Source: Amycolatopsis albispora (lineage in GTDB: Bacteria > Actinomycetota > Actinomycetes > Mycobacteriales > Pseudonocardiaceae). Taken from it: a DNA stretch of 64,000 nucleotides. Below the pieces are notes generated by a model. It did no database searches and had not been told where the DNA came from. It saw nothing but the letters and a program-made list of their open reading frames with translations. The stretch is from the NCBI RefSeq assembly GCF_003312875.1, contig NZ_CP015163.1, positions 2,790,001-2,854,000 of the forward strand, in the 5' to 3' direction. Positions within the stretch are counted from its first letter, which is position 1. Each line of letters opens with the position of its first letter. Made by a program: the position numbers and the translations under genes. Positions 43,617-52,150 of the stretch are shown piece by piece.

Positions 43617-44311
43617 CCATCCACAGTGGACACGTGATCCTGGGGCAGCACGTCACCATGCCCGTCCGCATCCGGGACGCCACCGCCGCCGCGGCCACCT
43701 TCGCCGTGCGGGCGGGTCCCGCGCGCGAGGTGGTGCGGTACGCCGGGGTGGACCTCGCCGAACCACGGCAGGGGCGGGCGTTGTGCTCACTGGTTTTTGT
43801 TCGTTACGTGGACGGGGATCTGGGGCCCTACCACGAATTCGGCGTGGCTTTCCTGATCCGCTCCCCCACCGGTCGCGGGGTCGGCGCGTTCATCCACTGG
43901 CTGCCGGTCAACCAGGCGTTCACGCTGGAGGCGGGCCGGTCCATCTGGGGTTTTCCCAAGGAGATGGCCGACATCGAGCTGGGGCTGTCCGGCCGCACCC
44001 GGAGCTGCGCGGTCCGCGTCGGCGGCCGGTTCGCGGTCGGTTTCCTGGTCAGGCCGGGAATTCCGGTGCCAAGCGGCGCCGCGGCCACCTCCATCGACGC
44101 CTACACCTGCCTCGACGGTGCGCTCCGCCGGACGCCATGGGAGCTGCGTGCGAGCGCGGTACGTGCCAGGGCGGGCGGTGCCGAAGTGCGGCTCGGGGAC
44201 CACCCGATCGCCGACGAACTCCGCCGGATCGGGCTGCCCGGGCGTGCGTTGTTCACCAGCGTCATCGGCCGGATGCGGATGAGCTTCGGCGACGCCGAGG
44301 TGGTGCGATGA
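43613..44311 (+). CDS. acetoacetate decarboxylase-like protein
   Basis: A 232-residue protein of the ADC superfamily. The Schiff-base lysine context is SIWGFPKEMADIEL (compare GFPKK in true acetoacetate decarboxylases), and the upstream YVDGDLGPYHEFGVAFLI strand carries the family's acidic residues. The adjacent Lys-Lys pair that tunes the pKa in the clostridial enzyme is replaced by Lys-Glu. It may therefore be a decarboxylase or an aldolase/dehydratase of the ADC-like group rather than acetoacetate decarboxylase. Coupled by ATGA overlap within the FMO operon. Confidence 0.85.
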   Translation: MTIHSGHVILGQHVTMPVRIRDATAAAATFAVRAGPAREVVRYAGVDLAEPRQGRALCSLVFVRYVDGDLGPYHEFGVAFLIRSPTGRGVGAFIHWLPVNQAFTLEAGRSIWGFPKEMADIELGLSGRTRSCAVRVGGRFAVGFLVRPGIPVPSGAAATSIDAYTCLDGALRRTPWELRASAVRARAGGAEVRLGDHPIADELRRIGLPGRALFTSVIGRMRMSFGDAEVVR

Positions 44312-45066
44312 CCGCGCTGGTGACCGGTGCGGCCAGTGGGCTGGGCAGGCTGGCCGCCCTCCGCCTGGCCGCGGCGGGCACGCCGGTGGCCGCGCTCGAC
44401 CTCGACGATCTGACGGGCCCGGCGTGGCGGGCGCCGGCCGTCCGCGCGTACCACTGCGATGTCACCGACGAGGACGCCGTGCGGGACGCGGTCGCCGACG
44501 CCACGGCCGAACTCGGCCCGATCGAGCGTGTGGTGCACGCGGCCGGGCTGTGCCGGATCGGCCGTGCGGTGGACCAGCCCGCCGCCGAGCTGCGGAAGGT
44601 GTTCGAGACCAACTACCTCGGCACGGTCCACCTGGCGCGCGCGACCGTGCCGCCGATGATCGAAGCGGGCGGCGGCAGCTTCGTGGTGTTCGGCTCGCTC
44701 GCCGGCTGGCTGCCCTCACCCCGGCTCGCCGCCTACTCGGCTTCGAAGAGCGCGGTGCACGCCTACTGCGAAGTGCTCGCGATGGAAACCGCGGGCACCG
44801 GTGTGCGGGTGCTGTGCGCGTGCCCGGACCACGTGGAAACACCGCTGGCCGAGGGCGTGCGCGCGGCGGACCCCGGGGTGCTCGGCCGTCGCAAGGGCGC
44901 CGATCCGGCGGCCGTGCTGGACGCGGTCGAACGAGCGATCGCCGACCCCGCCGCTCCCCTGTTCTTCTTCCCCGCGTTCGGGACCCGGCAGCTCTGGCGT
45001 GCCCGGCGCTTCACCCCGAACCTGCTCCGGCGGACCGTCACCCGCTACGTCAAACCGGCTCACTGA
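44308..45066 (+). CDS. short-chain dehydrogenase/reductase
   Basis: A 252-residue classical SDR: TGAASGLG (TGxxxGxG) at 6-13, the cofactor-specifying Asp in VAALDLDD, CDVTD, the NAG-equivalent HAAG, catalytic Ser in VVFGSLAG, and YSASK. It is the last gene of the FMO operon, oxidising or reducing an alcohol/ketone in the pathway. The 3' end overlaps the convergent SnoaL-like gene by 17 bases. Confidence 0.92.
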   Translation: MTALVTGAASGLGRLAALRLAAAGTPVAALDLDDLTGPAWRAPAVRAYHCDVTDEDAVRDAVADATAELGPIERVVHAAGLCRIGRAVDQPAAELRKVFETNYLGTVHLARATVPPMIEAGGGSFVVFGSLAGWLPSPRLAAYSASKSAVHAYCEVLAMETAGTGVRVLCACPDHVETPLAEGVRAADPGVLGRRKGADPAAVLDAVERAIADPAAPLFFFPAFGTRQLWRARRFTPNLLRRTVTRYVKPAH

Positions 45067-45481
45067 CCGACGACGTGTGGTCCCAGGCGATCCGCCACCC
45101 GGCCGGTGTGCGGCGCCAGACCAGCGAACTCGTTGCCCGCAGGGGGGTTTCGGTGCCGTCGGCGGCCACCAGCCGCGCGAGGAAGATCAGCCGTGACGTG
45201 GCGAGGTCGCCGGAGACCAGCACGTGCGGACCGTCGGACAGTTCGTGCTCGGCGGCGGCCAGCCCGTCGAATACCGGTTCCCACCACGACCGGTACTGCT
45301 CGGCGCTGCGCGCCACCCGATGCGCGGGATCGGCGCTGTCGTAGAGCAGCAGGTCGTCCGCTGCCCAGTCGTAGAATTCGCCCTGCACCGCCCGGAAGTC
45401 GAAGGGCGGCGCGCCAGGTTCGCGATCCCAGCCCCGCAGCCAGCGTTCGTGTGCGTTGGCCACGATTTCGGTGTCGTTCAT
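45050..45481 (-). CDS. SnoaL/NTF2-like protein
   Basis: A 143-residue cone-shaped alpha+beta protein: an N-terminal helix (MNDTEIVANAHERWLRGWDRE) and beta strands ending in the characteristic TSSLVWRRTPAGWRIAWDHTSSV, as in SnoaL-like/DUF4440 ketosteroid-isomerase-fold proteins. No catalytic residues can be assigned. ATG at 45481 has GAAGGC upstream; Met at 45493 is an alternative. It stands alone, convergent with the FMO operon and divergent from the DUF4232 lipoprotein. Confidence 0.82.
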   Translation of the reverse strand: MNDTEIVANAHERWLRGWDREPGAPPFDFRAVQGEFYDWAADDLLLYDSADPAHRVARSAEQYRSWWEPVFDGLAAAEHELSDGPHVLVSGDLATSRLIFLARLVAADGTETPLRATSSLVWRRTPAGWRIAWDHTSSVSEPV

Positions 45482-45673
45482 GCCTTCGAGCATCACCGGC
45501 CCGCCGCGGGCCGGGAAGGCCGCGACGTTCCTGGGAGCCGTGCTCCCACCGTGCTGTCTGACGTGTGGCAGCCCGGGACGTTGCTTTCGGGGGACCAATC
45601 CCACAGCGGCGCATCGCGACCACCCTCCCGGACATCCTCCCTGTGTAAGGCAAACAGGCAAGGGGAGGCACAC

Positions 45674-46282
45674 ATGTTCGGCAGCCAGCTCAAGCGGATC
45701 GCGCTCGGCACGACGGCGGTGGCGGGGGTCTTCGCGCTCGCGGCCTGCGGTTCGTCTTCGACCACGGCGAGCCAGGCGCCCGCGCAGCAGCAGGGCGGTT
45801 CCGGGGCGGCGGGCGGTGCCGCGCCGGTACGGGTGGCCAGCGACGAAACACCGCGCTGCACCACCGACGATCTGACGGTTTCGCTCGGCACCCCGGAGCA
45901 GGCGGGCGAAAGCACCGGCCAGTACGAGGTTCCGCTGGTCTACACCAACATTTCCGGACAGGACTGCGGTCTCCACGGTGTGCCCGGCGTCGACCTGCTC
46001 GGACCGGACCACCCGATGGGCCCGGTCTACCACCTGCCGCGCATCGACAACGGCGCGCCGGTCAACGTGGTGACGCCCGGCCACACCGCGACCGCCGGCA
46101 TCACCGTGCTGACTCCGTCCACACCGGACGACGCGTGGACGCCCACCCACCTCGAGACCATCCCGCCCGGCCAGACCACGCCGTTCCAGCTCGACTGGCC
46201 GTCCGACCTGCCGGTGCTGCGCCAGGACGGCGCCACTCACCCGGGCAGCTGGGTGAACGGCATCCTCGCCGACCCGGCGTGA
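45674..46282 (+). CDS. DUF4232 lipoprotein
   Basis: A 202-residue secreted lipoprotein. The signal peptide ends in the lipobox LAAC with Cys25, followed by a Ser/Gln/Gly-rich linker. The DUF4232 domain starts at TPRCTTDDLTVSLG and includes YTNISGQDCGLHGVPGVDLLGP; the two Cys residues (RCTTDD and DCGLHG) probably form a disulfide. The family is widespread in actinobacteria and has no known activity. AAGGGGAGG precedes the ATG at 45674. Confidence 0.9.
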   Translation: MFGSQLKRIALGTTAVAGVFALAACGSSSTTASQAPAQQQGGSGAAGGAAPVRVASDETPRCTTDDLTVSLGTPEQAGESTGQYEVPLVYTNISGQDCGLHGVPGVDLLGPDHPMGPVYHLPRIDNGAPVNVVTPGHTATAGITVLTPSTPDDAWTPTHLETIPPGQTTPFQLDWPSDLPVLRQDGATHPGSWVNGILADPA

Positions 46283-46319
46283 GCGGGCTTCGCGGCGGGT
46301 GCCTGGCAGGATGAGGGGC

Positions 46320-46982
46320 ATGGCCGCCAGTCCCGGCCCCGACAGCGGGGTGCACCGCCCGTGGCGCGGCGTCGCCGCCGAAGAGCGGCAGGCGCGGCGC
46401 CGGGCGCAACTGCTCGACGCGTGCTTCGCCATCATGGGCACGCAGGGCGTGGCGGCGGTGACCATGCGGGGCGTCTGCCGCGAAGCGAAGCTGACCGAGC
46501 GGTACTTCTACGAAAGCTTCCGCAGCCGGGAAGAACTGCTCACCGCGGTGCTGGAAACCGTGGCACGGCAGGCGAGGGACGTGCTGGTCGAGGCGCTGGA
46601 ACAGTCCTCTTCGGACAGTCCGGGCCTGGTCCGCCGCGCGGTGGCCGCGTTCACCGAGTTCGTCACCGCGGACCCGCGCCGGGGCCGGGTGCTCTTTGTC
46701 GAGTCGCTGGCCGCGCCGGAGCTGGCCAGCCGGGGCACCGAACTGGTCGAGGAGTTCACCGCGACCATCGCGCTCGCGCTGCGCAGCCCGGCGCTGGCCG
46801 GGGAGGACGCCGACGAGCGGGACGTCGAACTCAACGCCCGGGCCGTGTTCGGCGCGCTGGCCTGGCTGTACCAGGGCTGGCTGAACCAGCGCGTGCCAGT
46901 CGATCGCGACCGCTTCGTGCGGCACGCGGTCAGCGTGATCGAGCAGATCGCCCAAGCCGGTTCCCGTCCCGATCAGGCCTGA
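46320..46982 (+). CDS. TetR-family transcriptional regulator
   Basis: A 220-residue regulator with HTH RRRAQLLDACFAIMGTQGVAAVTMRGVCREAKLTERYFYESFRSREELLTAVL (about 25-77) and a helical effector domain. The ATG at 46320 is preceded by CAGGAT seven bases upstream, suggesting a leaderless start; a GTG at 46299 extends the frame. It lies immediately upstream of the tandem operator at 47003-47046 and of the four-gene lipid-oxidation operon, in the same direction, so it is the obvious repressor of that operon. Confidence 0.9.
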   Translation: MAASPGPDSGVHRPWRGVAAEERQARRRAQLLDACFAIMGTQGVAAVTMRGVCREAKLTERYFYESFRSREELLTAVLETVARQARDVLVEALEQSSSDSPGLVRRAVAAFTEFVTADPRRGRVLFVESLAAPELASRGTELVEEFTATIALALRSPALAGEDADERDVELNARAVFGALAWLYQGWLNQRVPVDRDRFVRHAVSVIEQIAQAGSRPDQA

Positions 46983-47002
46983 TCCAGGACCGCTGCCCGC
47001 GA

Positions 47003-47052
47003 GAAGCTGACATCGGCCGATGTTGACATTGGCTGATGTCAGCTTCTACCGT
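47003..47052 (+). promoter_or_regulatory. tandem TetR operator overlapping a leaderless promoter
   Basis: Two 16-18-bp palindromes in tandem, TGACATCGGCCGATGT (47008-47023) and TGACATTGGCTGATGTCA (47024-47041), are framed by GAAGC/GCTTC. TTGACA (47023-47028) and TACCGT (47047-47052) are 18 bases apart, and the ATG at 47059 follows by six bases. The repressor would cover the -35 and spacer. Confidence 0.75.
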
Positions 47053-47058
47053 CGGTCC

Positions 47059-47979
47059 ATGTCCTTCCTTCGCGGCTTCGGCCGCAAGCCGGTCGTCGAC
47101 CCGCGTGGTGCGCGGCGCTACACCGGGCAGGCACACGCGATCGCCGCCCGTGACGTGCACTTTTCCTGGGACGACGTGCCAATGCACTACATCCCCGGCG
47201 AAGCGATGGCCACGCACGTGATCAACGTGATGCACCTGGTGCTGCCCGAGGGCGAGCGCGCGATGTCGGCCACGCTGGCCGAGGCGCTGCCGCTGATCAC
47301 CGATCCCCGCCTGCGGGAGGAGGTCGTCGGCTTCATCGGGCAGGAAGCCACGCACGCCGCGTCCCACGAGGGCGCCAGGGAGCACCTGGCGAAGCTCGGC
47401 CTCGACGTCGAGCCGATGGCCCGCAAGATGGAATGGCTGGTCGACAAGGTGCTCGGCAACCGCGGCCTGACCGGGAAGGCCGGGCACGCGTGGCTGTGCG
47501 AGCGGCTGGGCCTGTTCGCCGCGATGGAGCACTACACCGCGGTGGTCGGCGAATGGCTGCTCAACGCCGACCAGCTCGAACGCCTCGGCATGCACCCGAC
47601 CATGCTGGACCTGATCCGCTGGCACGGCGCCGAAGAGGTCGAGCACCGCAACGTCGCCTTCGACGCCTTCATGCACGTGGACGGCGGTTACGCGCGGCGC
47701 GTGCGCACGGCGCTGCTGGCCAGTTTCACCCTCGCCGTGTTGTTCCTGACCACGGCCGGTCACCTGCACCGCAAGGATCCGACGCCGGGCAAGGGCCGGT
47801 GCTGGCCGTGGCAGCTGCTCAGCGCGACGCGGCGCGAGGTGATCCCGAAGGCCACGATCTTCGTCACCGAGATCCCGAAGTACCTGCACCCGCGGTTCCA
47901 CCCGTCCCAGCTGGGCAGCATGGACCAGGCGGTGCGGTACCTCGCCCGCTCCCCCGCCGCCAACCACGCCGCCCGATGA
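47059..47979 (+). CDS. metal-dependent hydrolase, PF10118 type (membrane-associated, diiron-like)
   Basis: A 306-residue protein of the predicted metal-dependent hydrolase family PF10118. Conserved acidic/His clusters that could bind two metals are FIGQEATHAASHE (about 92-104), AMEHYTAVVGEWLL (about 155-168) and IRWHGAEEVEHRNVAFDAF (about 192-210). One hydrophobic segment follows (ALLASFTLAVLFLTTAGHL). The set Glu...GluxxHis repeated is like ferritin-type diiron oxygenases. The start at 47059 is fixed by the promoter; the longer frame (47020) would run through the operator. First gene of a coupled operon with an electron-donating reductase, consistent with an oxygenase role. Confidence 0.83.
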   Translation: MSFLRGFGRKPVVDPRGARRYTGQAHAIAARDVHFSWDDVPMHYIPGEAMATHVINVMHLVLPEGERAMSATLAEALPLITDPRLREEVVGFIGQEATHAASHEGAREHLAKLGLDVEPMARKMEWLVDKVLGNRGLTGKAGHAWLCERLGLFAAMEHYTAVVGEWLLNADQLERLGMHPTMLDLIRWHGAEEVEHRNVAFDAFMHVDGGYARRVRTALLASFTLAVLFLTTAGHLHRKDPTPGKGRCWPWQLLSATRREVIPKATIFVTEIPKYLHPRFHPSQLGSMDQAVRYLARSPAANHAAR

Positions 47980-49004
47980 CCGCCTTCACGCCGTCGAAGG
48001 CACTGCGGCTGGTCGCGGCGGCGAGCGGCGGGTACCGGCGCGTGTTCGCCACCAGCCGCGTCGCTCCCCTGCTGTCGCGGCCGAATCCGGTGCGCCACAC
48101 GGGATTCGACCTGGACCTGGCGGTCGTGCGTACGGCACCGGAAGCCGAGGACGTGATCAGCCTGACGCTGGCCGACCCCGGTGGCGCCGAGCTGCCGTCG
48201 TGGCTCCCCGGCGCGCACCTCGACCTGTTCCTGCCGTCGGGCAGGCAGCGCCAGTACTCGCTGTGTGGTGACCCGGCCGACCGCCGGACCTACCGGATCG
48301 CGGTCCGCCGCATCGGGGCCGCGTCCGGCGAAATCCACGACGGGCTGCGCGGCAGGGTGCGCGTGCGCGGTCCGCGCAACGCGTTCCAGCTGGTCGACGC
48401 GGATTCGCACCTGTTCGTCGCGGGTGGCATCGGCATCACGCCGATCCTGCCGATGGTGCGCGCGTGTCACCGGCGCGGGACGCCGTGGCGCCTGGTCTAC
48501 CTGGGCCGGTCGCGCGCGAGCATGCCGTTCCTCGGCGAACTGGGCGCGCTCGGCGACGTAGACGTCCGCCCCGACGACGAGCACGGCGTGCCCGACATGA
48601 CCGCCATCCTGCCGCTCGCGGAACCGGGCGCCGCCGTGTACCTGTGCGGGCCGCCGCCGCTCGCCGAAGGGGCGCGTGAGCTGCTGCGGGAAATCAACCC
48701 GCGTGCTTCGCTGCACACCGAGCGGTTCAGCCCGCTGCCGGTGACCGGGGGCAAGCCGTTCGACCTGCACCTCGCGCGCAGCGGCGGCACCGTGCGCGTG
48801 GGTGGGGACGAAAGCGCGCTGGCGGCGACCCGGCGTGAGCTGCCCGGCGTCGCGTACTCGTGCCAGCAGGGGTTCTGCGGTACGTGCCGCGTCCGGGTGC
48901 TCGACGGCGAAGTGGAGCACCGCGGCCGCCTGCCCGCCGAGCCGGGTTCGATGCTCGTCTGTGTGTCCCGCGCGACCTCCTCCTCGCTGGTCATCGACCT
49001 GTGA
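47976..49004 (+). CDS. ferredoxin-NAD(P) reductase with C-terminal 2Fe-2S domain (PDR type)
   Basis: A 342-residue electron-transfer protein: a flavin-binding barrel (HLDLFLPSGRQRQYSLCGDPADRRTYRIAV), an NAD domain (HLFVAGGIGITPILPMVRAC, VYLCGPPPLAEGARE), and a plant-type ferredoxin domain with C-x4-C-x2-C in YSCQQGFCGTCRVRV and a distal Cys in MLVCVSR. This is the phthalate-dioxygenase-reductase architecture that feeds electrons to oxygenases or desaturases. ATGA overlap with the diiron-like protein before it indicates they work as a pair. Confidence 0.92.
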   Translation: MTAFTPSKALRLVAAASGGYRRVFATSRVAPLLSRPNPVRHTGFDLDLAVVRTAPEAEDVISLTLADPGGAELPSWLPGAHLDLFLPSGRQRQYSLCGDPADRRTYRIAVRRIGAASGEIHDGLRGRVRVRGPRNAFQLVDADSHLFVAGGIGITPILPMVRACHRRGTPWRLVYLGRSRASMPFLGELGALGDVDVRPDDEHGVPDMTAILPLAEPGAAVYLCGPPPLAEGARELLREINPRASLHTERFSPLPVTGGKPFDLHLARSGGTVRVGGDESALAATRRELPGVAYSCQQGFCGTCRVRVLDGEVEHRGRLPAEPGSMLVCVSRATSSSLVIDL

Positions 49005-49024
49005 ACCGACCGAAAGGGGACACC

Positions 49025-49531
49025 GTGGCGCGGTGGTACCCGCTCGCCGAGAGCGACGACAACTTTCTCCGGACCGCGCGGTTCCGGTTCCCGCACGAGG
49101 TCCACATCGCCGCGCCGCCCGAGCGTGTGTGGCAGGTGCTCGCCGCGGACGACGCGCTGGTGTCGTGGTCGAAGCTGATCACCGGCGCCGCATGGACCTC
49201 ACCCCGGCCGTTCGGCGTGGGCACCACCAGGACCGTCACCGTCGGCGGGGTGGCCTCGCTGCGCGAGCGGTTCTACCGCTGGGACGAGGGCAGCCGGATG
49301 ACGTTCAGCGCGGAAGCCGCGAACCGGCCGGGTTTCCGGCGGTTCGCCGAGGACCTCAGGCTACTCCCCGAAACGGGCGGGACGCGGCTGTGCTGGACCT
49401 TCGCGGTGGACGCCGCGCCGTGGCTGGTGCCGGTGCTCGCCGCATCCGGTCCCGTGCTGCGGCGGGTCACCGGCGGCTGGGCTTCTGGTGTGGTTTCCCG
49501 CGTGGACCGCTTGGACAGGGAGAACCGATGA
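49025..49531 (+). CDS. SRPBCC-family (START-like) protein
   Basis: A 168-residue hydrophobic-pocket protein: FRFPHEVHIAAPPERVWQVLAADDALVSWSKLITGAAW at the N-terminus is the typical polyketide cyclase/Bet v1-like start, ending in the long C-terminal helix PVLAASGPVLRRVTGGWASGVVSRVDRL. It probably binds the lipid substrate of the operon. GTG at 49025 with AAAGGGG about seven bases upstream is preferred; GTG at 49001, overlapping the previous stop, is the longer alternative. Confidence 0.83.
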   Translation: MARWYPLAESDDNFLRTARFRFPHEVHIAAPPERVWQVLAADDALVSWSKLITGAAWTSPRPFGVGTTRTVTVGGVASLRERFYRWDEGSRMTFSAEAANRPGFRRFAEDLRLLPETGGTRLCWTFAVDAAPWLVPVLAASGPVLRRVTGGWASGVVSRVDRLDRENR

Positions 49532-50418
49532 ACGCCGTCACGTCGACCCTGCGCGACCTCGGGCTTCCGCTGCCCGGCGGGCGAAGCTACGACATCGCGG
49601 GCAAGGCCGTGCTGATCACCGGCGGTGCCGCCGGAATCGGGCTGGCGCTGGCACACGAACTGCACGCGCGCGGCGCTGTGCTCGCGTTGCTGGACCGCGA
49701 CGCCGACGCGCTCGCCAAGGCCGCGGCGGCGCTCGGCTCCCGCGTGCACACCGCGGCAGCGGACGTCCGCTCCCGCACGGCGACGGCCGACGCGGTGCGG
49801 GAGCTTTCCCAGCGCGCGCACGGACTGGACGTGGTGGTGGCCAACGCGGGCGTGACCCCGCCGCCCGCGACGTTGCGCCAGATCGACGACGCCGAGTTCG
49901 ACCGCGTGCTCGACGTCAACGTCACCGGCGTGTTCAACTCGGTCCGGCCCGCGATCGGGGACGTGATCACCCGCCGCGGGCACATCGTGGTGATCTCCTC
50001 GGCGGCGGCCTTCACCCCCGGCCCCGGCGGCGCCGCGTACATGATCAGCAAGGCCGGTGCGGAGCAGCTGGGCCGCGCGCTGCGGCTCGAACTCGCCGCG
50101 CACGGTGTCAGCGTCGGCGTCGCGTACTTCGGCGTGGTCGACACCCAGCTCGCGCGGACCACTTTGGACGATGACCCGCTGGGCCGCGCGCTGGAAGCCC
50201 GCCTGCCGCGGCCGTTGCGGCGGCGGATCACCGCCGAGCAGGCGGCCCGCGTGCTCGCCGACGCCATCGCTCGCCGTGCCGGGCGCACGCTGGCGCCCGC
50301 CGCCTGGCAACCGTGGGCCCTGCTGCGCGGGGTGGTCAACGTTTTCGCCGACGCCTACCTCTCCGCTGACCGCCGCTGCCAGGCACTCATCCGGGAGCTG
50401 GAGAACCGGGGCCCGTGA
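49528..50418 (+). CDS. short-chain dehydrogenase/reductase
   Basis: A 296-residue SDR: an N-terminal extension of about 22 residues, TGGAAGIG cofactor motif, acidic LLDRDADAL specifying NAD, ADVRS, VANAG, catalytic Ser in VVISSAAAF and YMISK. The C-terminal extension (PRPLRRRITAEQAARVLADAIARRAGRTLAPAAWQPW) is like membrane-linked mycobacterial SDRs. It closes the operon begun at 47059. Its 3' end overlaps the convergent SnoaL-like gene by 32 bases. Confidence 0.92.
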   Translation: MNAVTSTLRDLGLPLPGGRSYDIAGKAVLITGGAAGIGLALAHELHARGAVLALLDRDADALAKAAAALGSRVHTAAADVRSRTATADAVRELSQRAHGLDVVVANAGVTPPPATLRQIDDAEFDRVLDVNVTGVFNSVRPAIGDVITRRGHIVVISSAAAFTPGPGGAAYMISKAGAEQLGRALRLELAAHGVSVGVAYFGVVDTQLARTTLDDDPLGRALEARLPRPLRRRITAEQAARVLADAIARRAGRTLAPAAWQPWALLRGVVNVFADAYLSADRRCQALIRELENRGP

Positions 50419-50971
50419 GCCCGGCCGGTTCGGTGGTTTCGACCAGGCGCCGGTCGGGCTGCTCACCGGTCATCGCGAGCAGCCCGCGGACCAGCCTGAC
50501 CAGCAGCAGCCAGTTCTTCGGCTTCCGCTTGTCGATCCCGCCGACGAGCTGCTTGAGCAGGGACAGCGTGTCGAAGTAGATCCGCTCGCACACCAGGTTC
50601 TCGCCGGCGTCGAAGATGAAGTACGCCGTCATGCGCACCCGGAACTTCGAGCCGGTCGGCGGCAGCTTGCCGAACGGCCCCAGGTGCGTGCCGAGCAGCC
50701 AGAACTCCACGATCACCGCGTCGGCGCTGTGCCGCAGGGCGATCAGCTCGTGACGCTGGTCGGGAAACGCTGTCCGGGTGTCGTGGTAGTAACCGCGGAC
50801 GGCGCTTTCGCCGTCGTGCACGGTCATCGTCGCGATCACTTCGTAGTGCGGGTGCGGGAAGGTCGACAGGGTGGCGTCCCAGTCCTGCGCGACCTCGTCG
50901 CGGAAGTGGTCGAGCACCAGCTTCTGCCTGGCTTCGAGCACCTCGGGGCGCGGGATGCCGAATCCGGTCAC
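50387..50971 (-). CDS. SnoaL-like ester cyclase / NTF2-fold protein
   Basis: A 194-residue protein with an N-terminal NTF2/SnoaL-like domain: PEVLEARQKLVLDHFRDEVAQDWDATLSTF, HYEVIATMTVHDGESAVRGYYHDTRTAFPDQRHELIALRHSADAVIVEFWLLGTHLGPF. The His/Asp placement resembles SnoaL cyclases. A basic C-terminal tail of about 45 residues follows. GTG at 50971 is three bases after the stop of the fumarylacetoacetase-type gene, so it is the last gene of the MarR-controlled aromatic operon. Its role there is unknown; an isomerase acting on a dienone or lactone is possible. Confidence 0.8.
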   Translation of the reverse strand: MTGFGIPRPEVLEARQKLVLDHFRDEVAQDWDATLSTFPHPHYEVIATMTVHDGESAVRGYYHDTRTAFPDQRHELIALRHSADAVIVEFWLLGTHLGPFGKLPPTGSKFRVRMTAYFIFDAGENLVCERIYFDTLSLLKQLVGGIDKRKPKNWLLLVRLVRGLLAMTGEQPDRRLVETTEPAGLTGPGSPAPG

Positions 50972-50974
50972 GGC

Positions 50975-52150
50975 TCAGTCCCCGGCGGCCGGGCGGATCG
51001 TGCCGGTGACCTCACCGAAGCCGATCCGGCCGCCGTTCGCGCCCGGCGCGGTGGCGGTGATCGTCACCTCGTCGCCGTCGGCCAGGAAGGTGCGTTCCTC
51101 ACCCTTGACCACCACCGGTTCGCGCCCGCCCCAGGTCAGCTCGATGAACGCCCCGCGCTGCTCCTTCTCCGGACCGGAGATGGTGCCGGAGGCGAACAGG
51201 TCACCGGTGCGCGCCGAAGCGCCGTTGACGGTCAGGTGCGCCAGCATCTGCGCCGGCGACCAGTACATCTCGCGGTACGGCGGCCGGGCGACGACCTCGC
51301 CGTTCCACTCCACCGCCAGGTCGATGTCCAGCCCCCACTGCCCGCCGCGCAGGTACGGCAGCGGTTCCGGGTCCTGCCCCGGCAACGGGACGCGGGCGGC
51401 GGCGAGCGCGTCCATCGGGACCACCCACGGCGAGATCGAGGTGGCGAAGCTCTTGCCGAGGTGCGGGCCGAGCGGCACGTACTCCCAGGCCTGCAGGTCA
51501 CGCGCGGACCAGTCGTTGACCAGCACCGCGCCGAAAACGTGCTCGTCGAACTCGCCGACGCCGATGCGCGAGCCCAGCGGCGAGCCGGTGCCGACCACAA
51601 AACCCAGCTCGGCTTCGATGTCCAGCCGCCGGCTCGGGCCGTAGGTCGGCGCGGTCTCGTCCGGCGCCTTGCGCTGGCCGCACGGCCGCACGATGTCGGT
51701 GCCGGAGACCACCACGGTCCCGGCGCGGCCGTGGTAACCGACCGGCAGGTGCTTCCAGTTCGGCATCAGCGGCTCGGAGTCCGGCCGGAACAACCTGCCG
51801 AGGTTCGACGCGTGGTGCTCGGAGGCGTAGAAGTCCACGTAGTCCGCGACCTCGACCGGCAGGTGCAGCTCGACCTGCGCGACCGGATGGACCGCCTGGT
51901 CCGGCACGTCCCCGGCGACCAGCTCGCCGATCCGGGCACGCACCTCGGTCCAGCGGGCGCGACCCTGCGCCAGGAACGGGTTCAGCGACGACGCGGCGAA
52001 CACGTCGTCACCGAGCAGGATCGCCAGGTCCACCACGGAATCCCCGAGCCGCACCCCGGCGCGGGGCGCCTCTCCCGGCCGGGAGAACACCCCGTACGGC
52101 AGGTTGTCGTGGCCGAACGGCGAGCCGTCCGGGACTCGGATCACGGTCAT
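50975..52150 (-). CDS. fahA: fumarylacetoacetase
   Basis: A 391-residue FAH-family protein with both the small N-terminal domain (LPYGVFSRPGEAPRAGVRLGDSVVDLAILLG) and the catalytic domain: VDFYASEHHASNLGRLFRPDSEPLMPNWKHLPVGYHGRAGTVVVSGTDIVRPCGQRK, IEAELGFVVGTGSPLG, and NDWSARDLQAWEYVPLGPHLGKSFATSISPWVVP. Length and motifs fit true fumarylacetoacetase, which splits fumarylacetoacetate into fumarate and acetoacetate at the end of tyrosine/homogentisate breakdown. Neither homogentisate dioxygenase nor maleylacetoacetate isomerase is in the window, so the actual substrate may differ. The ATG at 52150 overlaps the upstream stop. Confidence 0.93.
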   Translation of the reverse strand: MTVIRVPDGSPFGHDNLPYGVFSRPGEAPRAGVRLGDSVVDLAILLGDDVFAASSLNPFLAQGRARWTEVRARIGELVAGDVPDQAVHPVAQVELHLPVEVADYVDFYASEHHASNLGRLFRPDSEPLMPNWKHLPVGYHGRAGTVVVSGTDIVRPCGQRKAPDETAPTYGPSRRLDIEAELGFVVGTGSPLGSRIGVGEFDEHVFGAVLVNDWSARDLQAWEYVPLGPHLGKSFATSISPWVVPMDALAAARVPLPGQDPEPLPYLRGGQWGLDIDLAVEWNGEVVARPPYREMYWSPAQMLAHLTVNGASARTGDLFASGTISGPEKEQRGAFIELTWGGREPVVVKGEERTFLADGDEVTITATAPGANGGRIGFGEVTGTIRPAAGD

